Positions 40,356 through 50,974 of a stretch of DNA of 64,000 nucleotides are shown here, piece by piece. The notes under the pieces were generated by a model that was not told the DNA's origin, ran no database searches, and saw nothing but the letters and a program-made list of their open reading frames with translations. The translations under genes and the position numbers were made by a program. Source of the DNA: Chrysogorgia sp. JL179-B06 (taxonomy: Eukaryota; Cnidaria; Anthozoa; Scleralcyonacea; Chrysogorgiidae); the NCBI GenBank assembly GCA_035772405.1, contig JAYKKM010000472.1, forward strand, positions 1,319,501-1,383,500, given 5' to 3'. Position 1 is the first letter of the stretch. Each line of letters opens with the position of its first letter.

Positions 40356-41464
40356 TCAATCGATTAGCTTTATCGATGCTATGAGCTTTTCTTGTTGACG
40401 AACTTCGAATTCCAATTCGCCAAGGAGCAATAAGGTTTCAACAACCATATCTTCCGATAGTTTGGTTATGTCCGTTTCTTCTATGTTGTAGTTCTCCTTA
40501 CTGCTCAATACTGTAAACAACGATTTTAATACAATCATTGGGCAATGGTATCGCGCTGTATCATTCTCATGTTGGACGATGAGATTCGCTGTCACGTGGA
40601 TTGACAGATTTCTTCTTAACGTGCTAAGTTTGCAACACTGGCACTTAACAACAACCTTGGTAGCGATGACCTGTTCGTCGTCGTGTATACGAGCCTTACA
40701 ATTGATACACACAAAGGACTGTGATACATCTGCGCTTAGGATTCTCCCTTTCGCTTTCTCCGTCCCATTTTCTTCAACCTTTAGTTGCTCTACCATCTTC
40801 TCAACATTAGATGGCACTACCACTTCAGCCTCGAGAACACTGATCACTGACTTTGTTGAGCAATTGAGGAATGTTCTGTTAAAGAAACTGACTTTCAGCT
40901 CTGTGAACAGGTAAGATTGTTGGTCTTTAACTTGATTGATTAAATCTTCCCAAACACAAACGTACATCGCTCCTGTAGCATCTGCGACGATCAGATCACG
41001 CTTTAGGAGGTTCTTTTCCATAACGGTCGAATACACAGTTTGACTTTCGGACATGAAACAAACTTTTCCTTTTACCCATACGAGGTCGCCAGTTTCTTTT
41101 TCACTAAGAACGTCGGCAAGGGAAACTGGATGTGTGTTACCTCGACAAACTCTTTCCATCCACGACTTTTGAAAACTTGCCCATTGTATACTCATTAGTT
41201 AGTATCGGGCTTAAACTTTCTTTTTTGAGGGCTTACGTTCATTAAAAATACAGGTTGCTTACCATCTTGTTTCTCGTTCAAGATGTCTCTCTTGTCAGGA
41301 CTGAAACACGCCACTCTTGTAAATTGCGATTCCCCGTCCTGAACTTTGAAGTCAAAATATCGATTACCTGTTGTTTTTGCCATTTGAATATCAGATACTT
41401 CGTGAACATATCCGCTCACTGTCACTTTTGTTGGACTCCCGAATTTCGACTTACTGGACGCCAC
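40356..41464 (-). CDS. OB-fold (RPA-like) protein, two overlapping frames
   Basis: The first frame (41464-41195) reads VTVSGYVHEVSDIQMAKTTG, then RYFDFKVQDGESQFTRVACF, an OB-fold start like that of RPA-type single-strand-binding proteins common in cnidarian transposons. It ends in TAATG, where stop and the next ATG overlap by one base. The second frame (41195-40356, 279 residues) has LVWVKGKVCFM, DATGAMYVCVWEDLINQVK, and a Cys4-like zinc site (CINC and CQCC) in the middle. Either this is one gene with a short intron or a shift near 41220, or two coupled frames. It probably binds single-stranded nucleic acid. Host element unknown. Confidence 0.5.
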
Positions 41465-41520
41465 GTATAAAAACTCGTGCCCAGGGTCGTATATCCGGGG
41501 CGGGAGGGAGTGGAGATAAG

Positions 41521-41715
41521 ACCCTCATGATATTTCGTGTCTCAGAGCCACATGACCCACCATTCTCTGATGGTGCTGAAGATGATGAAGACCATCTAGT
41601 CTCTTGGATAAGCTGTGATGGATGTATATTGTGGTGCCACATGGTTTGCGCTGGCATACCTTCAAATGAAGTTCCTAGTCAATGGCTTTGTATAAACTGC
41701 AAAGAAATTTGGTAA
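41521..41715 (+). pseudogene. PHD-finger exon fragment
   Basis: Reads EPHDPPFSDGAEDDEDHLVS followed by WISCDGCILWCHMVCAGIPS and WLCINCKEIW. It carries the later half of the PHD zinc pattern (Cys-x2-Cys, His-x2-Cys, Trp-x-Cys-x2-Cys), and ends at a stop. The first Cys pair is not visible, so it is a fragment or last exon. PHD fingers read histone tails. It is close to the OB-fold gene but on the opposite strand. Confidence 0.6.
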
Positions 41716-41815
41716 CTTTCCATAAACTGAACTGGTTTTCCAGTTTAATTGAGTTTTTTCAGTTTTCTTTGACATTATTAAATTGAATTTTGTACATCAA
41801 ATACATTATAATAAA

Positions 41816-42175
41816 CAGGCCTTAAAATATCGGTCTTCAGAGACGTCGAGTTTAGGTCAGACATATGTCCGATGACCTTGAGTTCATTTTGGCTCGGTAA
41901 TAAGTATAAATAACAAGCTAGGTTAACATTAGCACAATGCATTAATTCTGAATGATAAATGTTGTTCCATAACTGTCGATTTGTAAACATCATTTGAAAC
42001 TTGGCAACGAATTTCTGAAGCCTGGGGTGAAAATCCCGCATTTTCAGTTGACTTTTTATGTGATTCGCCATTTTATGTAAGAGCCTTTAAATCCTGGACT
42101 AGGGTGTATTTATGTTGGACAAATTTAACGAACAGGTCGGACAATATCTGTGACCGACCGATATTTTAAGGCCAG
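41816..42175. repeat. MITE, 360 bp, TIR CAGGCCTTAAAATATCGGTC
   Basis: The left end CAGGCCTTAAAATATCGGTC and right end GACCGATATTTTAAGGCCAG are perfect inverted repeats but for one base. ATAAA stands on both outer sides as a candidate 5-bp duplication. Inner GTCAGACATATGTCCGA/GTCGGACAATATCTG parts also pair. A 97-codon frame inside is not evidence of a gene. Confidence 0.75.
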
Positions 42176-42735
42176 ATAAATAATCTTGTATTTGTCTATA
42201 TATCGCCTCTCTTTAAGGCACTATTTACTTTAATAGCAAAAAAAAATGTTTTAATTAGTTTTTTGATCACTTACAACGACAACTACAAATCACTCTATTA
42301 ATACTTTATATTGTTGTCAATATTACAGACCTGGGGTATTTGAACAAAAGGCACTCTCAGAACACGGGTGTTTTGACCAGGAACAACTTCTGAAACAGGG
42401 GACATTTGACAAAAAAATGCAACAAAAATCCCGTATTGTCCGCCCCCCCCCCCTCGGGCTTAACATTGATAGGTGCATTATGGTTAAATGTACAGCCGCC
42501 ATCTTTTTCAGCACTGTCAATTATCTAATGTTTATGCATCGCAAATATAAACTAGAGAAATATCTTATTTAATAATTTACATTTACAACACTGTAATTTA
42601 AGGTGAAGCAAGAGTAGTGGTTGGAGCTAGAGTTCCATATCTGGCTGGAGGCTGTCATGAAACATTCGACTAATAAAGCCCTGGCAATATGGCTCAAATG
42701 AAGGCTCAAATGAAATCAAAACGATTATGAGTCTG
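42176..42735. other. no gene recognised
   Basis: AT-rich, with a run of C near 42446. Nothing coding. Confidence 0.45.
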
Positions 42736-42751
42736 AAAGATTTCATTAAGT

Positions 42752-43189
42752 TTGATTAATACAAACGAGGAGCAATCCACATCTGCAACTGAAGAGTACC
42801 ACAAGTTGTTGCTTCAAGTCTTTGGAACTCGTGATTTTCCTGATGGCAAGATTTCCAAAGATCGTGTTTGCAGCATCAACGTTGCTGCAGTTGAAAAGTT
42901 AATGGCAATATGCAAGAGCTTATTCACGGAAGATGCAGTTGTTCGATTACATGCCAAATTGGACAATTTCATTGCCAACGCTAATGGATTAATCCTCCCA
43001 GTCTATTGGAATGACGAAGAGGACAACCTATTTTGGCTGTTCCATTTCCCTGACACTCTAAGCAATTTACAAGCCAAGGGCCCAACTGATCAAAATCAAA
43101 GTTTTCAACTGATTGTAATTTCCAGAGTAAAATTGTGCATGTTTTATCAAAACAAGGATTCGTTTAGGTTCTGTAAATGTAAATTATGA
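42752..43189 (+). CDS. hypothetical ORF, 145 codons, no clear start
   Basis: An open frame without an ATG at its beginning, so it could be an internal exon. The translation is helical (EYHKLLLQVFGTRDFPDGKI; VVRLHAKLDNFIANANGLIL) with a late YWNDEEDNLFWLFHFPDT. I know no such domain. It ends 104 bases before the Polinton remnant, which may have truncated it. Confidence 0.3.
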   Translation: MINTNEEQSTSATEEYHKLLLQVFGTRDFPDGKISKDRVCSINVAAVEKLMAICKSLFTEDAVVRLHAKLDNFIANANGLILPVYWNDEEDNLFWLFHFPDTLSNLQAKGPTDQNQSFQLIVISRVKLCMFYQNKDSFRFCKCKL

Positions 43190-43730
43190 CTGGACAAGAA
43201 CCCGAAATATAGACGAAATTTCACGTTTGCAGCAAACGTTTGACCTCATATTGTATATTTCGGCAGTGCATCAACTTTTAGTATGACACCTCAGTAGTGA
43301 AACCCCCCATATGGAGTACAAAGGGATGCCGCCGCATTAAATATTCATTTCGAATTTTGGGATTACGTCATGACTTGTCGTCTTCCTGGAGGAGCCTTAG
43401 CCCCAATTATTTATTCAGATTATGTCATTAAACCTTCAGGATCCCTAACCCTAGCTCGTGTCCCATTAGGACCTCAAACACTAATTAGTATTCATTTTAT
43501 AACGCATTATTATTATGCTTACGTCACTCAGCTTCAAGTCTCTCCTAGTACTCTCACACCGCCCTCATTCCCGACTCCTTCCGAACTTGATTTCCGAAGG
43601 TGTTACGTCACTATCAAAAGGTCTCTATTTAGATTTCTTAATAATATAAGAAAGGCCTTCGTATTTATACAATTAATATCCGAATGGTCAGGCTCATTGT
43701 GGGACAGTACCCGAAAGGAGCGCATGCGCC

Positions 43731-44060
43731 ATGGATATGATTTGGGACGAACTGAGGAGAAATAACGTAAACATGGATAAAGATACGCTATCGTTCTATA
43801 TCAATAAATGTCTTAATGAACTTAGAGACTTGTACGACTGTCTTAGCGTTCGACTTAATCCAGAATCTTTTCATCTTGTTTATGAAGAAATGGATGTGAA
43901 TAATTTCGGCCGAGTTATCGCCTATCTTACATTTGTACACCGGTTAAGCGATTCCTGCGATGAAGAAATAGTTCGAGAAGCTGTAAGAAGAACGATCGAA
44001 GATTTCAAACGGATAGACATTAAGGAATATCAACGTAAACTGGCTGAAAATTGTCGATAG
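43731..44060 (+). CDS. Bcl-2-like protein, Polinton remnant copy 1
   Basis: 109 residues, with the ATG in a good context (GCGCCATGG). It aligns from the first residue with the protein at 20884-21258: the same starting MD-I/F-DEL, the BH1-like VNNFGRVIAYLTFV at residues 56-69, and a following helix EEIVREAVRRTIEDF. It lacks the C-terminal membrane anchor and ends in a polar tail, so it would be soluble. The intact frame in an otherwise eroded element suggests recent age or constraint. Role in blocking cell death is inferred from the fold signature. Confidence 0.6.
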   Translation: MDMIWDELRRNNVNMDKDTLSFYINKCLNELRDLYDCLSVRLNPESFHLVYEEMDVNNFGRVIAYLTFVHRLSDSCDEEIVREAVRRTIEDFKRIDIKEYQRKLAENCR

Positions 44061-44071
44061 CATCAGTAACC

Positions 44072-44270
44072 AAATACATAGAATGTTTTCAACACGTTTA
44101 TAAAGAAACGAACCCTAACAATTTTGGCCGAATTATCGCCTATCTAACTTTAGTGTATAGAGTAAACGAATCCTTGGATGAAGAATCAATTCGATAAGCC
44201 ATAAGAAGATACGAATCAATTCAAAAAGCCATGCGAAGAGCAAACACTTGTCAATATATACTAGGCTTTA
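44072..44270 (+). pseudogene. Bcl-2-like protein, Polinton remnant copy 2 (partial)
   Basis: Twelve bases after the previous stop another frame reads HVYKETNPNNFGRIIAYLTL and continues VYRVNESLDEESIR before a TAA. BH1-like and following helix are as in copy 1 but diverged, and the N-terminal third is missing. It is a decayed tandem duplicate. Confidence 0.65.
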
Positions 44271-44330
44271 CGATACAAAAAACAAGATTCTCGCACGTGC
44301 AGAACACAAAAAGGGAAAACTAATGACCTA

Positions 44331-45222
44331 AACATAACCAGATTTGCATATAAGTAGAATATTTAATTCATTTTAGGGGATGTCATGAGTTGTGTGGGGA
44401 TAATAAGGGGCATTAAGAGGTATCAACAGCAGGCATGTTTAGGCCAAAAAGATCGTTAGTGTTACCATAGTGAAGCCACGTCGCGTTCCAGACTGTAAAG
44501 TTTTATTTTTGCGCGGGGAATGTCTCAGTGGTTCCTGCCAGCTGCGCGGAATTGAAGGAGGAACGCTTTAATATTTTATGGTCTGACTGATGACTGATCA
44601 ATGACTAAGTTGGGACTAACCGGCTCGGGTCCATATACACATTCCTTGGTTTAAATAGTATGTTTTATACTGCCTACTGGCTTTAAAGACTTATATGCTT
44701 ATATTCTACAATGCACATGGTCGACGTTAGACGTAGACAATTAACTGGACTTAATATATAACTAGTGTCCATTCAGGCGCGTCCTGCCGCGTTACGACTT
44801 ACGCGTAAACATAACTAATCTGACTATATTAAAATAATTAAATGTCAAGATAAAATTAAAGTGGAAATTAATAATATATATTTACAAGGTGTTTGTCAAT
44901 CTGTTCTGCAAACCATTCAATGTGGAGTTGAGCCACATTAAATATAATACATGGTTAGGAAACTCATTGTCTATAGGTTTATGCAAAAATTTGGTCCTTT
45001 CACATCACGTGAGTACTGTATTATCCCCAGAGCATCGAATAGAAATGCCTGAATTAATTCGTTTTTCAAGTCATGGATGAACAGCTAAGCTCGAACATAT
45101 AGCTGATAGCTATTGGTTTAGATAAAAATACAATACTTTTGCATAAACTGTTGTGTTGTGTTTTCACCGAGTTTCCTAAGCATATATTTTATTAACTGTG
45201 GTTGAACCGAGATGTTTGCAGT
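44331..45222. other. no gene recognised
   Basis: Mixed sequence with short open frames only. Probably the 3' flank of the hAT-derived gene, which reads leftward from 47.9 kb. I see no terminal repeat or RNA gene. Confidence 0.4.
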
Positions 45223-47939
45223 CTATCGAAGGAAGGAAAGTCCTTTTTTAGATTCTTTCATTCTTGCCAGCACTTTTGAAAGCGAGTTTTGCGAAAGAAA
45301 AGACTTTCTGTTTTGGTACACAGGTACATGTTGTCTTTTAATGCCAAGTGTACTGTCCCCGTCGATGTACAAGCTAGCCATTTCGTTCAAAGCCCTTTCA
45401 CAGTCCAACACAGGAGGAAAACACCAATCTACCTTTGCTCTGTCTCCAAGAACTTTGATGCTTTGGCCGCTGTCCATTTCCTGACTCCGAACCACTCCAT
45501 AAAAAGATTCCACCACAGCTTCAGTTCCAGTTTTCGCATACATCACATCGAAAATTATGCAGAACTCTTCCCCAACAGACGTATAGAAATCGGCGTCAGT
45601 ATACAGCGCAGATATCACTTCTTGTTCTTGTAATGCGACCGTTTCTTCTTTTCCATCATCAAGCACTACACGGAATGTGTCGGAAAGGGCGAAGTCGGTT
45701 GTTTCAGCCTTTTGGAAGCTCTTGACATACGAATTATCTTTTGAGTTGAATTTCTCTTAATCTGCCTTTCGTTTCTAGCACCTTGAAGAATCTGGGAAAC
45801 AGCGATTGGAAAGACTGACCCCACGCGATATCAATCAGTTTATCCTTCAACCACCAAAAGATCGAGCTACTCAGCTCTTCGCATAGAGCCAAATTGAGAA
45901 CGCTCACATGAGGAAGCAGTGACACAAATTGAACACATAGCTTGAATTCCTGGGCACCAAGTTCAGAAAACGTAGCTTTGCTGACTGGTATTTCAGACTG
46001 CACATTTCGCTGACCACTAATGGCACGGAATAGTAGGGCGAAGTCTAAACAATTTTGGAGAGTCTTGCTCAGTTCTGGGAAACCTGTAATTGAAAGGAAA
46101 AATTAACAAAACCGGCCGCACACGAGAGAAACTAGCTCAGCAGGCCGAGCAGACCACGAGTGGCGGTCTGCTCGGCAAGTTTTTTTAACTAGTTTATCAT
46201 AGCACATGTTGAGAAAAGTTCTCAACAACCGAAATGACGCGATTTGTGAATCTTTATATCACGAAAATAAGCCGCACACAAGAGAAACTTGCTGAACTAA
46301 CCACCACTCCAGTCCACTCGTGCAGTTTTACTGAGCTAGTTTCTCTCGTCTGGGTAGGCTTAATAACCCATGTCACTTGTAAAAATACTTGTAAACATAA
46401 CCACAAAAATAGAACAGTAGCATATAAATTAAAACCTTTCTCAAACCGATCCTCCAATTCTCGCTTCATTCCATCAGCAAGGTCCTTTTGGTCTTTCTGA
46501 CAGTCTTTGATTTCTCTAGCCTCCCAAATAAAGTCGCCGTTCTCTTCGCGTCCAACGATGATCCATCCAGGTTCAAGTTCCACGGATTTGTATCGTTCCT
46601 CGATGATATCTTCGGCGTGTTTGTTTAGCCTGGGGCTGGCGTTTTTGTCAGGAACACGTTTGAGAATTTCCGATGAAAATAGCTCTATTTGGGCTATAGC
46701 TAATCTCACATAAGATGGAAACTTCCAGCCTGGGCACCACTCGAGTTGGGATTTAAGCATGAGTTGAACAATTGGCCATAAAAGATCCAATAAACCACAC
46801 AAATCATACACAAAATCACTCCCACGTAGCTTGTATCGCATTTCCGCTTCGTTATGATGATCCAGGAAGGTTTCTACATAGGCCTCATAGCTGATTTCCA
46901 GACGCTTCAGACTGAGGTAACTGCTGCTCATGAATCTCTGTGGTGCATACGCATTAGTAACCCGGGATGGCAAATCAGCCTCTTTGGCTGTTTCTTTGGC
47001 AATCGAATGCATTTGATGAAACAGTGCAACTCGCCCAAGAAAACGCTTTACGAAACTGTCCTCTTTAAATGAAGATCCAGCACACTTGCTGGATAAAGTC
47101 TTCTCCACCCCAATAGCTGTCCTTAGCTGGTTTCTGATAGAAATGCTTTTTCGACTGTGCAACTTCATTTGTTCTTTCATAAATTGTGAGGAGTTTTGGT
47201 GTGTTTTCGATGAGCCGGATAAATGCGCCAACATTCTGTGCTTCAAGCGGCGCCATTCAGGGCAGTTCCCTTGGATATGCTTCGAATAATCATCTGAGGA
47301 CAATGTTATTCCACTTGCTAATGAGTCTCCAGTTGGTTTGCTTTTTAACGCCGATGAAGCAACTGGATTGCTGAGATACGAATGACAGATTTTACAGCGC
47401 AATACCCACGTACCATTTTCACCAATTAGTTCAAATTCATGCCCATCATGCAGGAAATCAGTCAAGTTACTTGCTGGGGATGTGCGATTGGGATTATCAG
47501 CTGCATCAGCAACCCGTTTCTCAGACAGATCAGCAGTCGCCCCTTTAAGTCTTTCACAAACCTTTTCACTGATTCTATCTGCGATATAGTCCAAAGACAG
47601 TTTATCTTCTGTTGAAGGCAAATTAGGCAATGATGGAAAGAAGTTTGACAATGAAGTTTGTTGCTTTTGTTTTACTGTGCCTAACCCTGAAGATGACTCG
47701 ACAGGAAGAACGTCAGTAAGACTCTGAGAATCACTACATGAAATTGATTATTTTGAAAGAAGGTCATCATTAATAACTTCATGTGATGCAATTTCCATGA
47801 TGTCCAACTCTGAGGGAAGTTCATTTGTTGAGCTCAACTCTTCCTGGCTGTCAGATTTTTGCACAGTTCCTACTTCCTTTGAGTTGTTGTTGTCATTTTG
47901 ACTACTAATAGTAGGATCCAACTTTTGTTTTTTTGCCAC
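45223..47939 (-). pseudogene. hAT-derived (C17orf113-like) protein gene, two or more exons
   Basis: From 47939 leftward: an acidic, Ser-rich start; a zinc-site region (WVLRCKICHSYL then HIQGNCPEWRRLKHRMLAHL); and a long helical part (VALFHQMHSIAKETAKEADL). Then comes the conserved CGLLDLLWPIVQLMLKSQLE segment, which resembles the RNase-H-like core of hAT-derived proteins. An intron (about 46435-46084) has a weak GTTTTA donor and a good TTTCAATTACAG acceptor, and joins in frame. Exon 2 carries FPELSKTLQNCLDFALLF and, after a shift near 45760, AKVDWCFPPVLDCERALNEM. An in-frame TAA lies at 47748-47750. No ATG opens the first segment; a TTTCATTAG acceptor before it suggests a further upstream exon. 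Inactive as read, though only lightly damaged. Confidence 0.65.
46113..46365. repeat. inverted repeat within the hAT-derived gene's intron
   Basis: ACGAGAGAAACTAGCTCAG near 46122 and CTGAGCTAGTTTCTCTCGT near 46332 are complementary, with a related inner copy (ACAAGAGAAACTTGCTGAAC near 46268). It is likely a MITE that landed in the intron. Confidence 0.65.
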
Positions 47940-48225
47940 TAATGAAATTTCCAGTTTTCTAGATACAAATTAAAACAAATCCAAAAATATAATTCTTGCT
48001 TTACAACTTTACAGAACAGCATGTTTCCTTAAAGCTAATGTATGTAATAATGTAAGTCTGTGTGTAAACAATGTGGTTTGTTTACATTTTGAACACACAT
48101 TATTTCTTAAAAACACAATGTTTTTAGTTATTATCTGTCATCATTTTGGTTTGCCATGCTTTAAAAAAATATTTAATGTGATATAACTTGAGCAATGTTT
48201 ACATGTTGGGACCTGACATCAGTGA
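47940..48225. other. AT-rich flank of the hAT-derived gene
   Basis: No coding signal. It may hold an upstream intron of the leftward gene, given the acceptor-like TTTCATTAG at its edge. Confidence 0.35.
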
Positions 48226-48400
48226 CATGGGTAAATACTTACCTAAAATGATCATGGTTTGTTTGTGTATGAGTCACAGTGTGACTCTTTCTTTAGAAAG
48301 ACGATTGCTATAGTTTTATTGTCCTCCATTTTTATAATCAACCAATCACAAAATATGTTCATAATTATATAGATAGGTGATTACCCCAAGACTGTGTGAC
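48226..48400. repeat. palindromic MITE, copy 2
   Basis: GGGTAAATACTTACCTAAAATGATCA at the left and CCAATCACAAAA..TATAGATAGGTGATTACCCC at the right are the same ends as the element at 33062-33240. The inner sequences differ. Confidence 0.65.
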
Positions 48401-48785
48401 CAATGCTCATCTGTAGACTAAATGTTCATGTTTTTAATGGCAAATTCTTCTTACAAAATTACCAAATATGCTAAACTGCATACTAACCTTTTCTCTAATT
48501 TCTTCAAAGTTTGCATTGCTTCTGCTGCTCTTGGGTCTTCACTGCTGACAAAATTATCTGTAAAATTTTTTTTTCAGACAGGCGAGATTTCTTTTCAGAT
48601 GACATTTAATGGCAGCTCGGCGAGATTCAGGGGCGTGGCAGGAAGGGACGAGACAACGAGAACTCGTTGGGGGAAATTTGGGGGCCCTTGGGATCTACTT
48701 GCGGGCGCTGACAAAGAATGCCCGGGATTTAGTAAAACGCAGGTGCTTCGGTATAAATTTGCGCACAAAATGGACGGAAATCGAA

Positions 48786-49705
48786 GATGACTGTCCATTT
48801 GCGTTCAATGTGGCTGCCATTTAGATAACAGTTTTATGTTTTGCCCAAAATGTGGAATGCAGCTTACTTTGAGTAAAGAAGTTCAAGATCCAGGAGGCGT
48901 TGGAAATAGTGTTTCTTGTACGCGCCTGCTACAGACGAAATATAATGCTATAAACATGGTGATACCTGTCCCTACCGCATCGTCATCGTTTATGCCTTCG
49001 AATAGTCATGTTCAGACTAAACTTAAACTTCCTGGGTTTGGGTGAAGAAGAAAAGACGCGTTGTGGAAGAACAACCGGTGGTCATCTTGGTTGGGGTTTT
49101 GGGAAAGAACAAGAAACCGAAGCGATGCGAAACTTTGCCGGTAAGCGTGTTGCCATCTGCAACAGCTGCCGCCATCGTTGAAGCGGCTGTAGCCAAACAC
49201 AACGCTTTTAACAAGCGATTTAATGGTAACTTAAACTACCGTCTAAGTTTTCAGAGATGGTTGGGACAAATCCCCCCCGAACCATTTACATTGATGCGCT
49301 ATAAAGAAGCTTCCGGATTTGGTTGGTCAAAAATAACTTTTTTCTTGCGCGTTCGAGATGTGGTAGCAGATTTAAAAGAAGCTATCGAATCTGGTTCAAA
49401 TTCAGACGAGGAAATGGGCGAGGATGATAACGAGAGCTTTACAACAAGTGCAAGTCGGCCTGTATTTGGTCAAAATCAAATGTCAGAAAACCAAAACGAC
49501 GAAAGCTCAAGCCACAATGAAAAGCAAAACCCCAAAGAATCAGAGGTTTCCATGATGGTCAACTGCCCAACATGTGGTGAAAAGTATTCTATTTTAGAAA
49601 TTGAAGAGCATGCAGATCTATGTGCTGATTATGTTGTAGAACTTCCTGATCCAATTCCCTTAGCCTATGATAAAATGGCAGCACCAATTTGCATAATTGA
49701 TGAAG
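48786..49705 (+). pseudogene. HECT/G2E3-like protein, N-terminal exons
   Basis: A zinc ribbon at about 48795-48870 reads ICVQCGCHLDNSFMFCPKCG. After a frame change near 49040 the frame continues through a ubiquitin-like or PB1-like region (TLPVSVLPSATAAAIVEAAV; FNGNLNYRLSFQRWLGQIPP). An acidic linker follows, then a UBZ-type finger, VNCPTCGEKYSILEIEEHAD. The part ends at AAG|GTGAGG (49705/49706), a splice donor. The plan resembles the animal family often named G2/M-phase-specific E3 ubiquitin ligase-like, which ends in a HECT domain. No HECT exon is seen downstream, and the start codon is not clear. Probably a truncated copy. Confidence 0.5.
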
Positions 49706-49809
49706 GTGAGGTAGTACTAATAGTATTGTACCTGACTTCCAATATATACATAAAATTGGAAGATTTAATAGTATACATTTTTTCTATTATAACTGATCAC
49801 ATTTAAATG

Positions 49810-50970
49810 CCTTTAAGCAGCTATTATTGGATTGCAGGATGCAGTAGTCCATTAGATATAAAAATCAGTATAACATGGTCGTCTAATATTCTCTGGTATA
49901 TATTTCTAACCTAATGATGTTACACATATATATATACATACATACATCTTGATAAAGGGGCTTGCCCTGAAACGTTGATGTTTAATAATGATGTTTTTAT
50001 AAATGTTTTTAAACTTGAGGATATATATATATAGTTTTAAAACCATTGGTTTGTAACATTTTATTTAAATTAGACTAACCATTAACACCTGTGGAATTTG
50101 TAGCTGGTGATGATTTTATACCTGTATCAAAATAAGACATCAGTACATGACACTGCCACAATCTAAAGTGCTAATGAAACGAAAACGGAATTAAGTCTGT
50201 ATGACAGCATAACTTCCATTGCAAATGTTTGTTTACTCACTTTGGTTTTGAGATATTTCAGGTTGTTTGATAACTTAATTGACATAACATATATAAGACA
50301 TATCAAATATTACGGTATATACCTCTACTATAATCAAATAAAATTATTTCAAATGAATCATGTGTTTTCCTCAAATACAAACCATGTAAATTTCCAAATG
50401 ATTTAAATTTACATATACATGTACGTAATCTTAGACAACGGATATATTTTATAAACAAAGCAATTAAACAAAATCTGCAATTTTAAGATGTTACTTTCAA
50501 TTGTCATTTTAAGTGTTCTTAAACAAACTTAACTCTCACTTCATATAGGCACTCGAACTGTTCATTTGCTAATTCTTAAATTATTCACTTTTTGTTGACA
50601 ACAAACCAAACTTGCATGTTCACTGATTAATAATTTTATTTTATCAAAGCATTGCATTTGTACTGGTGAACACATAATAAAAAAATACACTTCAGGGATC
50701 TAATAAGTATTAAAATTATGTATGTATTCTAACACTCGAAATTTTCCTTCACTATAAATCCTTTCAACACAAGTATTAACCCTTCCACTGCCAAGGCAGT
50801 CATTTGACACATTTTATTTTATCCAATGCCAGACAATTTTATTCTTCAATGGCAGATCACTCATCAGGCTGGTAATGAAAGACTTAATATTACCAATCTA
50901 TTAAAAGGCAGTCCAGACAATTACATGATGCACCACTGACTTAGTTTTTGCACCAGAATAAATCTAACCC
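49810..50970. other. no gene recognised
   Basis: AT-rich, noncoding, with (TA)n/(TACA)n runs near 49930 and 50025. If the HECT-like gene has more exons they are not visible here. Confidence 0.45.
49949..49980 (+). ncRNA. degenerate hammerhead-like motif
   Basis: TTGATAAAGGGGCTTGCCCTGAAACG resembles the CUGAUGA - stem II - GAAAC core of hammerhead ribozymes carried by Penelope-like elements, with stem GGG(G)/CCC. The catalytic CUGAUGA is changed (TTGATAA), so it would be inactive; it may also be chance. Confidence 0.3.
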
Positions 50971-50974
50971 AGCT

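Larger units (their letters stand above)
43293..44330 (+). mobile_element. Polinton end remnant with Bcl-2-like genes
   Basis: Starts AGTAGTGAAACCCCCC then GTACAAAGGGATGCCGCCGC, closely matching the termini of the 9253-22342 Polinton in the same order (AGTAG, C-run, AAAGGGATGCCGCC). The first ~430 bases are a noncoding leader with a TATTTATA-like box near 43668. Then come two Bcl-2-like genes. No other Polinton gene follows, and the right limit is unclear. It is a different lineage from the main element: the GRF gene is absent and the leader differs. Confidence 0.7.

Noticed and set aside
41778..42071. 97-codon frame on the minus strand
   Set aside because: Lies in the MITE at 41816-42175 with no protein resemblance.
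43370..43765. 131-codon frame in the Polinton remnant leader
   Set aside because: It overlaps the Bcl-2-like start in another frame and covers the noncoding leader; no conserved motif.
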